DNA of 62,764 bases, taken from contig CAKTYT010000009.1 in the NCBI GenBank assembly GCA_934633695.1, forward strand, positions 1 through 62,764. The letters are read 5' to 3'. How positions within the stretch are numbered: the stretch's first letter is position 1; every line of letters starts with the position of its first letter. The notes under the pieces are model-generated. The model saw nothing but the letters and a program-made list of their open reading frames with translations, did no database searches and had not been told where the DNA came from. The translations under genes and the position numbers were made by a program. Source of the DNA: an uncultured Clostridia bacterium. Lineage in GTDB: Bacteria; Bacillota; Clostridia; Christensenellales; CAG-138. Below, in pieces: positions 51,450 through 61,382 of the stretch.

Positions 51450-52052
51450 TCACTTTTTTCTGCCAAGATACCGGAACACATTCTTTTTGTATTCGATATA
51501 GGGCTGTCCGAATACGATTGCCAGGTATTTTTCCTCCTGCAAAATCTGAAGATGCAGCATTACAACGGCAAAGACCGTGAAAAGTCCCGTAAGAAGGTTG
51601 AAATACATCAGCAGCACGCCGATGTACATGAAGTCGAATCCCAGAAATGCGGGGTTTCGACTGAACCTGTAAATTCCGTTTGTAACGAGCTTGGTTTTGT
51701 CCTTCTCCGGTATTCCTGCACGCCAGCTGTCCCTCATGCACAAGATTGACACAAGGAAGATAACATCGCCGATGACTGCAATGCAGAAGCCCGTGAACCT
51801 CGCATTCGCAGGCATATGACTCCAACCGAATGCGATTGAAAGCAGCTGAGCAATGACGATTCCAAGTGTCGCAATGCTCATCAGGATCTCAACAGTGTGA
51901 ATGGACTTCTCCTTTCTCCTGCCGATTTGCCTCGTTATTATCCCTTGCTTTTTCTGTACCAGCTGCTTCGTGAAGTAAATTCCGTAAAAAATTGCAAGCA
52001 CCAACAAAGACAGCACTGAATACATTAATTGCTCATTCTGAAAAAAACTCAT
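51450..52052 (-). CDS. isoprenylcysteine carboxyl methyltransferase family membrane protein
   Basis: 200 residues with four to five membrane helices. The family's catalytic region is visible: NGIYRFSRNPAFLGFDFMYIG, then EEKYLAIVFGQPYIEYKKNVFRYLG. Bacterial members methylate unknown small or lipid substrates. It follows the flavoprotein gene by 12 nt and is probably in one operon with it. Ends at a shared terminator. The substrate cannot be told. Confidence 0.85.
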   Translation of the reverse strand: MSFFQNEQLMYSVLSLLVLAIFYGIYFTKQLVQKKQGIITRQIGRRKEKSIHTVEILMSIATLGIVIAQLLSIAFGWSHMPANARFTGFCIAVIGDVIFLVSILCMRDSWRAGIPEKDKTKLVTNGIYRFSRNPAFLGFDFMYIGVLLMYFNLLTGLFTVFAVVMLHLQILQEEKYLAIVFGQPYIEYKKNVFRYLGRKK

Positions 52053-52064
52053 TTCTATTTCTCC

Positions 52065-52601
52065 TTATTTTATCGATTTTCCGAATTCAAATGCCTCGCT
52101 CAACGCCACGCCCTTTTCAATGTCGCCCTTCTCGCGAACGCCGCGAACGAGGACCTTTCCCGCATCCTCAAGCTTAAAATAGCTTAGTGCCAAGCGGTAT
52201 TGAGTGAGTATGGAGTCAAACATTTCCGGCAGCTCGGCCGCTCCTGCGAGCAGCAACCCCATGCTTCTTACCGGAAAAGTCTCTCTCATCGGCGTGTGCA
52301 GACGGTCGATAACTGCTTTAAGCTGTGCGGAGATTCCATAAAAATACACGGGTGATGCAAGCACCAGCATGTCCGTTTTCATCATTTTTTCATAAATAAT
52401 GGTCATATCGTCCCTTTTCGCACATTTGCCTCCTTCACTCACATAGCAGTAATTACAGCCTATGCACGGCGAAATATCGAAGTCCGCAACCGGCAGGACC
52501 TCTACCTCGTTGTTTTCCTCCGCACCCTTTGCGAACGCTCTTGCCAAGAGCTCGGTATTCCCGTGCTTTCTCGGACTTCCGTTTAAAACCAGTACCTTCA
52601 T
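52065..52601 (-). CDS. flavodoxin-like NADPH-dependent FMN reductase / iron-sulfur flavoprotein
   Basis: 178 residues. Begins KVLVLNGSPRKHGNTELLA, the FMN phosphate loop; Cys residues in CIGCNYC (and a later Cys in GGKCAKRDD) resemble the cluster motif of iron-sulfur flavoproteins. It may reduce quinones or other small compounds. Start at 52601 is favoured over a GTG four codons earlier, since GGAG overlaps that GTG. Oriented away from the TetR gene upstream. Probable operon with the methyltransferase. Confidence 0.88.
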   Translation of the reverse strand: MKVLVLNGSPRKHGNTELLARAFAKGAEENNEVEVLPVADFDISPCIGCNYCYVSEGGKCAKRDDMTIIYEKMMKTDMLVLASPVYFYGISAQLKAVIDRLHTPMRETFPVRSMGLLLAGAAELPEMFDSILTQYRLALSYFKLEDAGKVLVRGVREKGDIEKGVALSEAFEFGKSIK

Positions 52602-52729
52602 CTGTGCTTTCACTCCGCCTTTGTCTTGAATTCGTGTCTCCTCCGTTATTTTAGCACAAAAACATTGTCAATGTGAAGGGCAGACCGACCGCTCCCGCCA
52701 ATATTTAACTTGTCTTTCATAGGCCGTTA

Positions 52730-52758
52730 TTGCACCCAACGGTGAAATATGTTAAAAT
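52730..52758 (+). promoter_or_regulatory. sigma-A promoter of the TetR gene
   Basis: TTGCAC (52730-52735), a 17-nt spacer, TAAAAT (52753-52758). Confidence 0.7.
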
Positions 52759-52837
52759 CAGGCTGAGTTTGTTTGTTTTTTTACGGCGTTAAATGCCAAA
52801 TGGGCAGGCTTGCAGTAAATTTTTCGGAGGGCTGTCA

Positions 52838-53383
52838 ATGGCGAACTTCACCGAAAGGGAAATTAAACGCTCCTTTATAAAGCTTTTGAATGAAAAACCG
52901 CTGAAAAAAATCAGCGTACGCGATATAGTTGAGGACTGCGGCATCAACCGCAATTCTTTCTACTATCATTTTCAGGATATTCCCGCATTACTTGAGGAAA
53001 TCGTCACCGAGCGGTCAACGGCGATCATACAAAAATACCCTCGCCCCGATTCGCTTGAAGAGTGTTTTCGTGCGGCATTTGAATTTGCTCTCAGTAATAA
53101 ACGTGCTGTGTACAATATTTTCAATTCTGTAAACCGCGACCTCCTCGACCGCGAATTGCTCAGGCTGTGTGACCAAACTGTATCCGCATACATTGTGGCA
53201 AATCACCCGGAGGGCGAATCTTCCCCTCTAAGCGGCACTGCTGTACAGCGTTTCATTAAATGTGAACTTTTCGGGTTGATCATCGACTGGATGAACAACG
53301 GTATGAATGAAAACGCTCTGAACGAGCTTATTCACTTTGCTGAGTTCTGCAAAGAACTTTTGCCCGCCATAAAAGGCAAATAA
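52838..53383 (+). CDS. TetR/AcrR family transcriptional regulator
   Basis: 181 residues. N-terminal helix-turn-helix with LKKISVRDIVEDCGINRNSFYYHF (about residues 19-43) typical of TetR; a C-terminal ligand domain follows. Start at 52838 has GGAGG 7 nt upstream. It is likely to control itself and the efflux-type genes downstream, though a terminator separates them. It is divergent from the flavoprotein gene. Confidence 0.9.
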   Translation: MANFTEREIKRSFIKLLNEKPLKKISVRDIVEDCGINRNSFYYHFQDIPALLEEIVTERSTAIIQKYPRPDSLEECFRAAFEFALSNKRAVYNIFNSVNRDLLDRELLRLCDQTVSAYIVANHPEGESSPLSGTAVQRFIKCELFGLIIDWMNNGMNENALNELIHFAEFCKELLPAIKGK

Positions 53384-53396
53384 CCGCTGACCATTG

Positions 53397-53418
53397 CTCC
53401 CTTCGGGGAGTTTTTTTT
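53397..53418 (+). terminator. rho-independent terminator after the TetR gene
   Basis: CTCCC (53397-53401), TTCG tetraloop, GGGAG (53406-53410), then eight T residues. Confidence 0.85.
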
Positions 53419-53633
53419 CTCTCGTCTTTTGTTTATTCATTAACGTCCGATCCGTTTATGCACCGGAGTACTTTTGACCAAAAAACATTCACTTCCCGCC
53501 ATGCATCCGCTTTTTCGTCAGCCGTCAGTCGAGTGCCTGTTTATTTTTTAGGTGTGCAGCGTTAGAATTCGACCATAAAAAAGAGATTTTCCGAGGCACA
53601 TGCCGTTCGGAAAAAGGAAAGAAGGCAAACGCT

Positions 53634-54224
53634 ATGAAACTTCGTTCAACAAAACCGCTGCGTGCGGCAAAGGGGCTTTACATTGCCCTTTCTGCGGCAC
53701 TGTGCCTTATGGGACTGCTGCTCATAATCGTCCCCGGCTTTTCCGCACAGTTTGTCGGCATACTCTGCGGTGTACTGCTCATTGCATTCGGTATTGTCCG
53801 GCTGGCAGGTTATTTCTCCAAGGATCTATACCGGCTGGCATTTCAGTATGACCTGACGTCCGGCATACTTCTCATTCTGCTCGGCACTGTCATGCTCTGC
53901 AATCCCGGCAGCCTTATGACCGCCGTCTGCATAGTGCTGGGCTTCTTCATTCTGACAGATGGATTGTTCAAGATTCAAATTGCACTCGATGCGAAACGAT
54001 TCGGGCTTCCCAAATGGTTCCTTGTCCTTGCATTGGCTGTACTGACTGCAATTCTCGGTGCCGTCTTGATGTTCCGACCCGGACAAGGCACGAGGGCATT
54101 GATGATAATGTTCGGCGTCTCGCTGCTGTCGGAAGGCATTTTGAATTTCAGTACAGCATTGACCGCAATTAAGATCGTCCGCAATCAGGTTTCGGATGTC
54201 ATCGATGTCGAGTTTCAAGAGTAA
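53634..54224 (+). CDS. HdeD/DUF308 family membrane protein
   Basis: 196 residues with about six membrane helices arranged as repeats (GLLLIIVPGFSAQFVGILCG, GILLILLGTVMLCNPGSLM, AVLTAILGAVLMFRPGQG). HdeD was described as an acid-resistance protein in E. coli; the wider family is unclear. AAAGAAGG precedes the start. It heads an apparent operon with the RND protein 45 nt downstream. Confidence 0.85.
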   Translation: MKLRSTKPLRAAKGLYIALSAALCLMGLLLIIVPGFSAQFVGILCGVLLIAFGIVRLAGYFSKDLYRLAFQYDLTSGILLILLGTVMLCNPGSLMTAVCIVLGFFILTDGLFKIQIALDAKRFGLPKWFLVLALAVLTAILGAVLMFRPGQGTRALMIMFGVSLLSEGILNFSTALTAIKIVRNQVSDVIDVEFQE

Positions 54225-54269
54225 CTCCGTCCCCTCATTGAAAATAAAGCGAAAGAAGGAAAACAAAAG

Positions 54270-56354
54270 ATGCGATTCTCCAAGGCGGTCGTTAAATACC
54301 GCATACCGATACTTATTCTTGCACTGCTGCTCATGGTCCCGTCCGTACTCGGCATGGCAAAAACAAGAATAAATTACGACATGTTAGATTACCTTCCGGC
54401 AGATATGGACACGGTTATCGGCCAAAATGAATTAATGCAAGATTTCGGCAAGGGTGCCTTCTCGTTTATTGTTGTTGACGGTATGTCCGACAAAGATGTC
54501 GAAAAGCTCTGCGGAAGGCTCGAAAAAGTCGAACACGTTGAAACAGTGCTATGGTACTCTTCCCTTGCAGACATCACGGTTCCCAAGGAATTGCTGCCGG
54601 ACAGCATATACAACGAGTTCAACCATGGGACTTCGACGCTTGTGGCAGTGTTTTTGGACAGTGCAACCTCAGCTGACGTCACCATGGATGCGATAAGACA
54701 GATACGTTCCGAATGCGGCAGTCAATGCTTCGTTTCAGGCATGTCCGCACTTGTTACCGACCTTAAAGACCTCTGTGAGAAGGAAGAGCCGGTGTATGTC
54801 GGCATTGCAGTTCTGCTCGCATGTGCTGCAATGCTGCTCTTCCTCGACAATTGGCTGATACCGTTCGTGTTCCTTGCCTCAATCGGAGTAATGATACTGC
54901 TTAATATGGGCACGAACATCTTCTTCGGGGAAATTTCCTACATCACAAAGGCCCTTTCCGCAGTACTCCAGCTTGCCGTCACGATGGACTACTCGATCTT
55001 CCTCTGGCACAGCTATAACGAGCAGCGGACGCTGCACTCCGACCCCAAGGATGCAATGGCCGCAGCGATTCATGCAACATTGACAAGCGTTATCGGCAGC
55101 TCTGTCACAACCGTTGCAGGCTTCATCGCACTCTGCTTCATGTCCTTCACCCTCGGAAAGGACCTCGGTCTCGTCATGGCAAAGGGCGTTGTTCTCGGCG
55201 TTCTCGGCTGCGTAACGGTTCTCCCTGCGATGGTGCTTGTGCTTGACAAGCCTCTGCAAAAGTCAATGCACAGATCCCTGATCCCCGACATGAAGCATTT
55301 TGCAAAGGGAAGCACTCGAATCTTCCCCGCATTCCTTGTCATCTTTGCCCTGCTGATCCCGCCTGCATACTACGGGTACAGCAAGACAAATGATGAAGTC
55401 TATTATGACATGGGACAATGTCTGCCTGAGGATATGGAGTATGTCATTGCAAACTCTAAGCTCTCGGAGGAATTCAACATTGCGTCGACGCACATGGTGC
55501 TTGTTGATGCAAAGCTCCCTGCAAGCTCCGTCCGCAGTATGCTGAAGGAAATCGAGCAGGTCAAAGGCGTTAAGTATGCACTCGGTCTTGAATCCGTCAT
55601 CGGCTCCTCAGTTCCCGAAGAGATTTTGCCGGACAGCATAACGAGCATACTCAAGAGCGGCAAATGGGAACTTCTGCTCATAAATTCCGAATACAAGGTT
55701 GCAGGCGACGAGGTCAACGCTCAGATCGACAGCCTGAATTCCATTATCAAGCGTTACGACGATTCCGCCATGCTGATCGGTGAAGCTCCCTGCATGAAGG
55801 ATATGATAGAAACCACCGGTCACGACTTTGAGGTCGTCAATGCAGTTTCGATAATTGCGATATTCATCATAATCGCCCTTGTCGAAAGAAGTCTCTCCCT
55901 GCCGTTCATCCTTATTTCGGTCATTGAGCTTGCAATTTTCATCAACCTCGGGCTTCCCCACTATTTCGGCCAGTCCCTCCCCTTCATTGCCCCGATATGC
56001 ATCAGCACGATCCAGCTCGGTGCGACCGTTGACTATGCAATACTCATGACGACACGCTACAAAGCAGAGCGTCTTTCCGGAAGCTCCAAGCGTGAGGCCG
56101 TATCGACTGCACTCGCAGCGTCCGTTCCGTCCATAATCGTATCCGGTATGGGACTGTTCGCCGCAACATTCGGTGTTGCCGTCTATTCGGACATCGACAT
56201 CATCAGCTCCATGTGCATGCTCATGGCAAGGGGAGCCGTTATCAGCGTCGTGTGCGTGATCTTCTTCCTGCCAGCACTGCTGCTGCTCTGCGACAGGATA
56301 GTCATTGCAACAACTCTCGGAATGAGCGGGTTCAAAAAGCACGGCAGCTGCTGA
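54270..56354 (+). CDS. RND/MMPL family exporter
   Basis: 694 residues, with two similar halves, each one helix + extracytoplasmic domain + five to six helices. The conserved Asp-containing TM4 segments appear as LQLAVTMDYSIFLWHSYNE and IQLGATVDYAILMTTRYKAE. MMPL proteins export lipids or drugs. In this setting it stands between an HdeD protein and a secreted heptad-repeat protein and probably forms an envelope transporter under the upstream TetR. Substrate unknown. Confidence 0.9.
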   Translation: MRFSKAVVKYRIPILILALLLMVPSVLGMAKTRINYDMLDYLPADMDTVIGQNELMQDFGKGAFSFIVVDGMSDKDVEKLCGRLEKVEHVETVLWYSSLADITVPKELLPDSIYNEFNHGTSTLVAVFLDSATSADVTMDAIRQIRSECGSQCFVSGMSALVTDLKDLCEKEEPVYVGIAVLLACAAMLLFLDNWLIPFVFLASIGVMILLNMGTNIFFGEISYITKALSAVLQLAVTMDYSIFLWHSYNEQRTLHSDPKDAMAAAIHATLTSVIGSSVTTVAGFIALCFMSFTLGKDLGLVMAKGVVLGVLGCVTVLPAMVLVLDKPLQKSMHRSLIPDMKHFAKGSTRIFPAFLVIFALLIPPAYYGYSKTNDEVYYDMGQCLPEDMEYVIANSKLSEEFNIASTHMVLVDAKLPASSVRSMLKEIEQVKGVKYALGLESVIGSSVPEEILPDSITSILKSGKWELLLINSEYKVAGDEVNAQIDSLNSIIKRYDDSAMLIGEAPCMKDMIETTGHDFEVVNAVSIIAIFIIIALVERSLSLPFILISVIELAIFINLGLPHYFGQSLPFIAPICISTIQLGATVDYAILMTTRYKAERLSGSSKREAVSTALAASVPSIIVSGMGLFAATFGVAVYSDIDIISSMCMLMARGAVISVVCVIFFLPALLLLCDRIVIATTLGMSGFKKHGSC

Positions 56355-56435
56355 CCATCGCAGCAGCACGCATCGACCGCCGAACGCCGTTATTCGTTCG
56401 GCAGATTTAAAGTAACTTTTCGGAGGATTAATACA

Positions 56436-58181
56436 ATGAAAAAAAACATGACAAAATCGCTTTGCATCACACTCTGCACTCTCCTTTTCGCAGGCAGCCT
56501 CGGATTCGGAGTTCATGCCGCCGTATCGGACGAAAAGGTATTAAGCACGGCTACCAGCTCCGGTACGATCGTTTCCGACGCCTCCGGCATTTTTGCCGCA
56601 GATGCTGCTCCGACGGGCGGTCCTCTCACGGATAAATCCGAGCAGAATAAGAAAACCGAGACTGTCTACGTCTTCGCTTCCGCTTCCGGCGATGTGAAGA
56701 AAATAATCGTCAGCGACTGGATTCACAATCCACTCGGAAGCGACACCCTCATCGACAGTGCGGCACTGAACGATGTTGAAAATGTTAAAGGAGATGAAAC
56801 CTATACCATGGATGGGTCCGGACTTCGCATATGGGATGCAAAGGGCAGCGACATCTATTGCCAAGGTACAACGGACAAGGAACTTCCCGTTTCTGTCAGC
56901 GTTTCATTCAGTCTTGACGGCACTCCCGTTTCCGCAGAGGAGCTTGCCGGAAAGAGCGGCAGGGTAACGATACGTTTCGACTACACAAACAACTGTTTTG
57001 AAACCGTTGAAATCGATGAAAAACAGGAAAAGATCTGCGTTCCCTTCGCAATGCTCACCGGGGTTCTGCTTGACGGAGATGTCTTTTCACATGTTGAAAT
57101 TTCAAACGGCAAACTCGTCAACGACGGCGACAGGATAATTGCCGCAGGCCTCGCCTTCCCCGGCCTTCAGGAAAATCTCGGCATTGACAGTGAAAAGCTG
57201 AAAATTCCCGATTATGTAGAAATTACTGCCGATGTTGTGAATTTCAAACTCACCAACACCGTCACCATTGCGGCAAATGAGCTTTTCGGCAATGTTGATT
57301 CCGCTGAACTCGGCGATATTGACAATCTCAGAGCTTCCATGACCGAATTGTCCGATTCAATGACGGCTCTCATCGACGGCTCTTCGACACTGTACGATGG
57401 TTTGTGTACCCTCCTCGAAAAGTCGAATGAGCTTGCATCCGGCATCGATGCTCTTGCCGAGGGTTCAGCTCAGCTCAAAGCAGGTGCGGAAAGTGCGGCT
57501 CAGGGTGCAGGCAGTCTTTGCGATGGTGCAAATTCGCTTGCCGCAGGTCTCGCACAAATCGATTCCGGCAGTGCAAGTCTCAATGCCGGTGCAGAACAGG
57601 TCTTTATCTCACTGCTCGCAAACGCCTCTGCTCAGCTTACCGCAGCAGGGCTTGATATCCCCGCATTGACGATTGAAAACTATTCGCAGATACTCGATGC
57701 CGTCATTGCACAGCTCGGCGGCAGTGCTCCCGCCGTTGAACAGCTTAAGGCACAGCTTGACAGTTATAATGCATTCTACACCGGTCTTCAGAGTTATACT
57801 GCGGGTGTCGGCAACGCAAAGCAGGGTGCGGACAGCCTTGCAAACGGTACAAAACAGCTTCGCGACGGCACAAGTGCTGTCAGCAGCGGTATGAATTCCC
57901 TTTATAACGGCATTTTGGAACTCCGCAACGGCATGCCTACCCTTACCGATGGTGTTTCACAGCTCCGCAACGGTGCAATGCAGCTCTCCGAGGGATTGAG
58001 GGAATTCAACGAAAACGGCATTCAGAAGCTTGTCGATGCCGTTGACGGCGATGTTTCTTCCCTTGCTATAAGACTGCGTGCAACAGTCGATGTTTCAAAT
58101 GCCTACAGATCCTTCTCTGGTCTCGCTGAGGGAATGGACGGCAGCGTAAAGTTCATTTATCGTACCGAAAGCATTGATTAG
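56436..58181 (+). CDS. secreted Leu-x-x-Gly heptad-repeat protein (YhgE/Pip-like)
   Basis: 581 residues. Signal peptide, a beta-rich N-terminal domain (about 60-280), then long helical repeats in which Leu and Gly recur every 7 (ALAEGSAQLKAGAESAAQG, SLANGTKQLRDGTSAVSSG, QLRNGAMQLSEGLREF). These form coiled-coil needles in YhgE/Pip and MMPL-linked proteins. Encoded 81 nt after the RND gene; GGAGG upstream. It ends without a membrane anchor. It probably links the RND exporter to outside layers. A repeat-associated terminator follows. Confidence 0.82.
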   Translation: MKKNMTKSLCITLCTLLFAGSLGFGVHAAVSDEKVLSTATSSGTIVSDASGIFAADAAPTGGPLTDKSEQNKKTETVYVFASASGDVKKIIVSDWIHNPLGSDTLIDSAALNDVENVKGDETYTMDGSGLRIWDAKGSDIYCQGTTDKELPVSVSVSFSLDGTPVSAEELAGKSGRVTIRFDYTNNCFETVEIDEKQEKICVPFAMLTGVLLDGDVFSHVEISNGKLVNDGDRIIAAGLAFPGLQENLGIDSEKLKIPDYVEITADVVNFKLTNTVTIAANELFGNVDSAELGDIDNLRASMTELSDSMTALIDGSSTLYDGLCTLLEKSNELASGIDALAEGSAQLKAGAESAAQGAGSLCDGANSLAAGLAQIDSGSASLNAGAEQVFISLLANASAQLTAAGLDIPALTIENYSQILDAVIAQLGGSAPAVEQLKAQLDSYNAFYTGLQSYTAGVGNAKQGADSLANGTKQLRDGTSAVSSGMNSLYNGILELRNGMPTLTDGVSQLRNGAMQLSEGLREFNENGIQKLVDAVDGDVSSLAIRLRATVDVSNAYRSFSGLAEGMDGSVKFIYRTESID

Positions 58182-58222
58182 AGCTTAAAACCCGTAAGGG
58201 CTCCGAGCCTGAATACTCAGCT

Positions 58223-58334
58223 AAAAAGCGGTCACCTGACGTGGCTGCTTTTTTATGTGTAATTTGTAATGCATGATCCTGACCTATTGCTTGGAAAAGC
58301 TCCAGGCGGGCTTACGGCACGAAAACCATTTTTT
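58223..58334 (+). repeat. terminator-headed repeat, copy A
   Basis: Begins with the hairpin AAAAAGCGGTCAC (58223-58235) / GTGGCTGCTTTTT (58241-58253) and continues with about 80 conserved nt ending in TTTTTT. Nearly identical to copies B and C. It terminates the preceding gene. The rest of the 338-nt gap to 58520 has only a TATAAT at 58452. Confidence 0.9.
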
Positions 58335-58519
58335 CCGGTGATCAAGCTTTTCGGATAAATCAATTAAGCATTAAAAACTCTGCATTAGTCCATCCATGCT
58401 CTAAGATAAAAATATATCCTTGTTTCCCTTTCCGTCATGAATCCAAAATGGTATAATAAAGCCCATGATGTGAACATGCCTTCGGGCAAACTCTGAAATT
58501 CACATCAATAGGAGGAAAA

Positions 58520-60952
58520 ATGAAAGAGCTTAAGAAATTGCTCAGCATTGCACTGGCGTTCTGCCTTGCGATCACGGTTTTCCCGGTTTATTCCGGCCTT
58601 GCGGAAGTCAATTCTTCCGTTACGGCAGAAAATCCGTCGAAACTTATCAACAACGGCAACCTCGTCATTGATGACGATGGAAGCGACGGTTACACAGGCG
58701 ACTATGTCGTTATTTACAACCCTGATACGAGCAGCTACAGCTCCATGAACACGGGCAATCTCAACGGTCTCATCGAAACAGAAGTCGGCGACTCAGCGAG
58801 AGCTGCCAACGGTTTTAAGGCTGATGACCGTGGATATATCATTGATGTTGACAGTCTCATGCCCAAAGCGGAGCTTGACAAAACGGAACAGGGTCAGTCT
58901 ATCTCCTTCAATGTCGGTGATACTCATACTTTCAATTTGTATTCAAGCTATTGTCCCCTTCCCAACCCCAACGTGGAGTTCAAGGTCCTTGCAAAGGGTG
59001 AGCATTGCTATATCTGGACGCCCACTTCAACTGCTGCAAACGTCTATCCCCTTGACGGCATTGACCCGACCTTCGGTCAGATCTGTGCGGATGAATTCGA
59101 TTCCAAGTTCGACCTTATGCAGTCTTCCTTCGGCGACCATGCGAACGGTTCTCAGGGTGACGGCAGGCTGAACATTCTCTACTATAATATTGATGATGGC
59201 TGGCAGCCCGGTGAGGGCTATGTTGCCGGCTTCTTCTCCGGATCCGACCTGTCATCAAACGGAATGCCGATACTCAATATCGACACGTATCCCGGCGTTT
59301 ATTATGTCAATTCACAGGGCGAAGTCACCATAGACATTACCGATACTTACAATACCATGGTGCATGAGTATCAGCATCTCATCCATTACTCTCAGGTCGG
59401 TTACAGCGAAAGCTGGATCACCGAGTGCATGAGTGCCGCCGCGGAAGAAATCTGCTACCCGGGCAGCAGCATCTCCCGCAGGGTGCAGTCATGGATGAAC
59501 TACTCCTTCAACACAAACGATGATTGGCTCAATCCCCCTGTCGAGCATGAGTACGTTTCGTCTTGGGAGCTTCACAATGGCTATTCCATGTACGATTGGA
59601 GCAATTACCTCGATATGTCCGACAGGCTTGCTCTCTATGCACAGGTGTCTTTCTACGCTCAGTACATTTTCACCCAGTACGGCAACCCGACTTTCCGTGC
59701 AATTCTTGAGCAGATAGCTCAGGGCAGGAGCTTCTTTACGGCGTTCAGAAACGCAACCGGTCAGGACGTCAGCGAGTTCACACGCAACTTCCGTATTGCA
59801 ATGGTCGCAAATTCCACTGACTGCTACGATTGCTTGTATGGATTCCATGTACAGGAGGGCTACAACCCCGCCGAGTACCACAATGTCGAAAATCTTTATG
59901 AGCTTCTCGCTCCCGTTGTCTTTACCGGCTCAAGCTGCTCAATAAGCGGAGGCGGTGCAATTACGGTAAAACCCGTTGACGACGCATTCTTCCCCCCGAC
60001 AGGTGCAGACCCCAATCTCCTGTATTACGGCATAACTCTGAACGCAACCCCGCCCATTCCCGTTGCTCTTACCGGTATCGGCATCAACCCCAATGCAGTA
60101 GAGGTTTATACCGGTGCAAGCGTTCGAATCAGCAGCGTTCGCGAACCTGAAAACGCAAATAATTTTGATCTCACCTGGACGAGCTCAAACCCCGATGTTG
60201 CTGCCGTTTCCGGCAATAACAGGAATGCAAGCGTTGTCGGTGTCAGTGCAGGTACGGCAACTATCACCGTCACTGCTCACGATAACCTCAACGATCTTGA
60301 TTACTCCGCCTCCTGCTCCGTCACAGTCAAAGCAACACCCACGATCGATGAAGCACTCAATGTTCCCGGCGGAACGCTGCACTTCGACAATAATGTCGGC
60401 AGCTACAGTTTCAGCGTTGACCTGTCTTCCGATGAGGGCAGGGTAAGTGCCGTCAGCACGAATCAGGGTGTTTCAAGCTCATCCTCGACGATTACTCTCA
60501 CGGCTCAGCTCAATGCCGGCGATGAGCTCTCATTCGATTGGCGTGTCAGCAGCGAAACCCGTTACGATGTATTCAAATTCCTCGTAAACGGCACGAAGGT
60601 CGAGGAAATTTCGGGCGATACCTCATGGGCGACCTATACCTACACTGCGGCAGCCGCAGGCGAATACACCTTCAGCTGGACATACAGCAAGGACGGCTCC
60701 GTTGACCGCAACGATGACTGTGCATGGCTCGACAACGTAACGCTTCCCGGCAGCGGAACACCCGAATATCAGCTCGGCGACGTCGATATGGACGGTCGCG
60801 TCTCCGTTACCGATGCAGTCATGATCATGCGTCATGCCATGGGCCTCATCACTCTCACCGAACAGCAGCTTGCCCTTGCCGATGTCAATGCAGACGGCTC
60901 CGTCGGTATCGTCGATGCAACCCTTGCACTCAGAATCGCAATGGGAATTTGA
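58520..60952 (+). CDS. secreted M30-like zinc metalloprotease with dockerin
   Basis: 810 residues. Signal peptide, propeptide-like region, then a neutral zinc protease domain with HEYQH (His282, Glu283, His286) and a third ligand Glu in WITECMSAAAEE, as in M30 hyicolysin-type enzymes. After it a Big2-like Ig domain (about 525-615), one copy of the module repeated three times in the protein at 28762 (about 615-745, ending AWLDN), then a C-terminal dockerin with DVDMDGRVSVTDAV and DVNADGSVGIVDAT loops. Likely a secreted or surface protease. AGGAGG upstream. Flanked by repeats A and B. Confidence 0.87.
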   Translation: MKELKKLLSIALAFCLAITVFPVYSGLAEVNSSVTAENPSKLINNGNLVIDDDGSDGYTGDYVVIYNPDTSSYSSMNTGNLNGLIETEVGDSARAANGFKADDRGYIIDVDSLMPKAELDKTEQGQSISFNVGDTHTFNLYSSYCPLPNPNVEFKVLAKGEHCYIWTPTSTAANVYPLDGIDPTFGQICADEFDSKFDLMQSSFGDHANGSQGDGRLNILYYNIDDGWQPGEGYVAGFFSGSDLSSNGMPILNIDTYPGVYYVNSQGEVTIDITDTYNTMVHEYQHLIHYSQVGYSESWITECMSAAAEEICYPGSSISRRVQSWMNYSFNTNDDWLNPPVEHEYVSSWELHNGYSMYDWSNYLDMSDRLALYAQVSFYAQYIFTQYGNPTFRAILEQIAQGRSFFTAFRNATGQDVSEFTRNFRIAMVANSTDCYDCLYGFHVQEGYNPAEYHNVENLYELLAPVVFTGSSCSISGGGAITVKPVDDAFFPPTGADPNLLYYGITLNATPPIPVALTGIGINPNAVEVYTGASVRISSVREPENANNFDLTWTSSNPDVAAVSGNNRNASVVGVSAGTATITVTAHDNLNDLDYSASCSVTVKATPTIDEALNVPGGTLHFDNNVGSYSFSVDLSSDEGRVSAVSTNQGVSSSSSTITLTAQLNAGDELSFDWRVSSETRYDVFKFLVNGTKVEEISGDTSWATYTYTAAAAGEYTFSWTYSKDGSVDRNDDCAWLDNVTLPGSGTPEYQLGDVDMDGRVSVTDAVMIMRHAMGLITLTEQQLALADVNADGSVGIVDATLALRIAMGI

Positions 60953-61039
60953 GCATAGCCCATGCTGATGCGTAGTTCGTAATCTGAGCTTAGAACTCGG
61001 GGCGATACAATTCCCCAAAAACCCTATCCCCCTTCGGTT

Positions 61040-61150
61040 AAAAGCGGTCACCTAACGTGGCTGCTTTTTTATGTGTAATTTATAATGCATGATCCTGACC
61101 CATTGCTTGGAAAAGCTCTCGGCAGGCTTACGGCACGAAAACCGTTTTTT
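61040..61150 (+). repeat. terminator-headed repeat, copy B
   Basis: Hairpin AAAAGCGGTCAC (61040-61051) / GTGGCTGCTTTT (61057-61068), then ~80 nt nearly identical to copy A, ending in TTTTTT at 61145. Upstream flank also resembles that of copy C (AGCATAGC...CATGCT...TTCGTAAT). It terminates the protease gene. Confidence 0.9.
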
Positions 61151-61281
61151 AGGACGATCAAATCTACCGGAAAGGTTGATTACGCCTCAGCTCAAGTTTT
61201 AGGCTCTGACTCAGCAATAGCCAAAACCCGATAATCCTGTCGAAAAAAGTATAAAAAACCAAAAAAATCATTAAAATTCTG

Positions 61282-61310
61282 TTGACAACATGTTTCTCTT
61301 ATGGTAAAAT
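61282..61310 (+). promoter_or_regulatory. sigma-A promoter of the small ORF and second dockerin gene
   Basis: TTGACA (61282-61287), a 17-nt spacer, TAAAAT (61305-61310). Confidence 0.85.
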
Positions 61311-61382
61311 GAGTACAGTAACGGTATTGCTTGCAGGAAAACCATTGACTTGCAGGAAATTTTTGTACCGCAGGAGGAAAAT

